A stretch of DNA of 64,000 nt, taken from contig FOPE01000010.1 of the NCBI GenBank assembly GCA_900113385.1, positions 1 through 64,000 of the forward strand, written 5' to 3'. This stretch comes from Lachnospiraceae bacterium C7. Lineage in GTDB: Bacteria > Bacillota > Clostridia > Lachnospirales > Lachnospiraceae. A program made the position numbers and the translations under genes. The notes under the pieces were generated by a model. It was not told where the DNA came from, did not search any database, and worked only from the letters and a program-made list of their open reading frames with translations. This document shows, one piece after another, positions 62,573-64,000 of this stretch; the first letter of the stretch is position 1, and each line of letters starts with the position of its first letter.

Positions 62573-64000
62573 TTACTTTTTAATAACGATATTGCATACT
62601 GCTCCACTAAATTGATATCTTCCTCCTTGGAAGTATATTCCCTGTAATGAAGAAGTTGAAGCATTTGATGTCATAACACTTCCATCATATAAAACTGAAT
62701 TGCCATTTGAGATCTTAAGGGCAACTGTATTTGAAGAAGTATTTACAATAGCTTTTACGTGAACCCATTTTCCGCTAGGGATTTTGACTTTGTCCTTGCC
62801 ATTTATTGTCCATGTATCTGAAGCTACTGTATCTAGCTTGAACAAATAGCCACTTGCAACTCCGTAATTTACATTTTTACTATTATAAGCTACGTTATCA
62901 CATGTAACTACAAACTGACTTCCCTGGTTATTACCTGCTTTTAATCTCATATCAAATTCTAAGCTGTAATTTCCATTGATTTTACTAGTTGTATTAAAAA
63001 TTCCATAAGCTCCTCGTGTGTTATTTTGTCCTGTAGCAAATTCTATTGCTTTTCTATTGTCTTTTTCAGTTACAAGTTTAAGGCCATTTTGTAAGTTAGG
63101 AGAAATCCAGTTACTTGAAAGTTTGCCAGCTTTTAAATCGCTATCAGCATTAAATGTGCTAAAGTTCTCCTCATATACTTTTTCACTAGGTAAAGGCATT
63201 ACTTTTACCACGTAAGTATATGTTTTTCCTATACCTGTATTTCCTTCACCTTCATTTCCTGCGCCTTCATTTCCTGCATCTTCAATTCTAGCTGTTAAAG
63301 TAACGTCGACTGCTGCCGCCTCAGCCTCAGGAAGAGTAACTTTACCTGTTGCCGAATTAATTACGTTTTCATTAGATGAAGACCAAGTAATCTTAAGTCC
63401 CGCCTTAGTTGTCTTAGGTAAATCAATAGTAGGCGAAGAAGTAATCTTAGGAATGTTGATAACTTCCTTTCCAATAGTAACTTTAAAATCTTTGCTTATA
63501 GATTTGCCGTATAACTCTCCTGTTGCGGTAAGAATAACTTCTGTATCTTCAAGTTGAGGAATAGCCTTTCCTTTTACGGAATTATTCTCAGACTTAATTT
63601 CAAAAGCCTTAGAATTAGACTTCCATGTAAATTTAGAACCAAGATTGCCCTTTGTAGGTAAAACAATTTCTTTATCAGAATTTTCAAATTTTATCTCTGA
63701 AGGAATATTAATAGACTCTAAATCCTTATTAATTCTTTCATCGTTAGAATCCTTTACCTTTTTACCCCAAATACATCTGTTATTCTTTCCTGCTGCAGTA
63801 AAAACAACTCTCTCATTGCCGTTTTCATCAGTTTCATTATCAGAAGGACACGAAATTCCCTCTAAGCCTTCCTTAGCTTTAAAAGCAACACCTTTAAAAG
63901 TATTTCCATCAAAGGAAACATTAATCTGCTGTTTGCCATCTTTATCCTCTTTAGCAGACCATGTACCGTTAATAGCACCAGTTACAGTTCCATCAGCATT
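62573..64000 (-). CDS. C-terminal part of a secreted glycoside hydrolase (GH43-like)
   Basis: The frame stays open from 62573 to the window edge (475 residues seen; start not in view). Order from the edge: a domain like the GH43 C-terminal beta domain (DGTVTGAINGTWSAKEDK, VVFTAAGKNNRCIWGKKV), then about three bacterial Ig-like repeats of the atrophied type (LPTKG..FTWKSNS; LPKTTKAGLKITWSSSNE; GKVTLPEAEAAAVDVTLTA), a short NEGAGNEGEGNTG linker, and a C-terminal concanavalin/laminin-like beta domain from about 63175. The upstream part is probably a GH43 arabinanase that cuts plant arabinan outside the cell. A shorter GTG frame from 63211 is not the true start. Confidence 0.72.
   Translation of the reverse strand, partial: NADGTVTGAINGTWSAKEDKDGKQQINVSFDGNTFKGVAFKAKEGLEGISCPSDNETDENGNERVVFTAAGKNNRCIWGKKVKDSNDERINKDLESINIPSEIKFENSDKEIVLPTKGNLGSKFTWKSNSKAFEIKSENNSVKGKAIPQLEDTEVILTATGELYGKSISKDFKVTIGKEVINIPKITSSPTIDLPKTTKAGLKITWSSSNENVINSATGKVTLPEAEAAAVDVTLTARIEDAGNEGAGNEGEGNTGIGKTYTYVVKVMPLPSEKVYEENFSTFNADSDLKAGKLSSNWISPNLQNGLKLVTEKDNRKAIEFATGQNNTRGAYGIFNTTSKINGNYSLEFDMRLKAGNNQGSQFVVTCDNVAYNSKNVNYGVASGYLFKLDTVASDTWTINGKDKVKIPSGKWVHVKAIVNTSSNTVALKISNGNSVLYDGSVMTSNASTSSLQGIYFQGGRYQFSGAVCNIVIKK

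Noticed and set aside
63171-63211. Start codon of the surface enzyme at the GTG at 63211
   Set aside because: The frame remains open to the window edge and encodes Ig-like domains without interruption; the GTG is an internal valine codon.

Overview
The window is a low-GC Gram-positive (Firmicutes) chromosome segment. I infer Clostridia, most likely a Lachnospiraceae relative, from the AT-rich codon use, strong AGGAGG-type ribosome binding sites, the gene order mutS-mutL-miaA-ynbB-like-radC-mreBCD-PBP2-rodA-mgsA, the ylmE-sepF-ylmH-lspA-rluD division cluster, and family types common in that group (DUF6062, GHKL sensors, bacterial Ig-like surface enzymes). It is mostly core genome. There are no rRNA or tRNA genes, no CRISPR array and no intact mobile element; only a truncated IS3-family transposase fragment sits at the left edge.

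Layout. 0-5 kb: IS remnant, hemolysin-III-like membrane protein, xpt, then a TPP-riboswitch-controlled thiE-HAD-thiD operon and an ogt-type DNA repair gene. 5-8 kb: a LysR regulator divergent from leuCD. 8-10 kb: two oddities on the minus strand (an AP2/HNH-like/AP2 protein and a DUF6062 protein), then rlmH with an apparently leaderless promoter. 10-20 kb: pyrimidine nucleoside phosphorylase, phoH, a degenerate PgpH-like HD membrane protein, ybeY, a DUF3048 lipoprotein, a MurJ/SpoVB-type flippase and two FAD oxidoreductases. 20-36 kb: DNA mismatch repair, miaA, PLP enzyme, radC, and the rod-shape/elongasome block ending in methylglyoxal synthase and a D,D-carboxypeptidase lipoprotein. 36-42 kb: small P-loop protein, HlyD-like protein, ylmE, sepF, ylmH, lspA with a repetitive N-terminal extension, rluA-type pseudouridine synthase.

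42-53 kb: AT-rich gene-poor spacers around a cytidylate-kinase-like gene and dtd, then a five-gene minus-strand operon that I read as a Gram-positive Pel exopolysaccharide locus: PelD (fused to an SDR-like domain), PelE-like, a DUF2194 deacetylase-like protein in the PelA position, PelF and PelG. The PelD-like protein keeps an RxxD motif where the c-di-GMP I-site lies, so the polymer is probably under c-di-GMP control. 53-59 kb: TtcA-like tRNA thiolation protein, a single XerS-like tyrosine recombinase, a 33-residue membrane peptide, a MEMO/AMMECR1 fusion, pyrC and an HPP-like membrane protein. 59-62 kb: an operon of a membrane protein with a degenerate GGDEF domain, an orphan GHKL histidine kinase and an 87-residue protein, with unusual tandem repeats around the last gene. 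62.5 kb to the edge: the C-terminal part of a large secreted enzyme whose visible domains suggest a GH43 arabinanase with Ig-like repeats and a concanavalin-like terminal domain.

The most distinctive content is a recurrent set of apparently dead-enzyme sensory or binding proteins (PgpH-like, GGDEF-like, SDR-PelD, HNH-like), together with several previously unremarked repeats and small elements. Domain calls are by eye from protein motifs; no database search was run.
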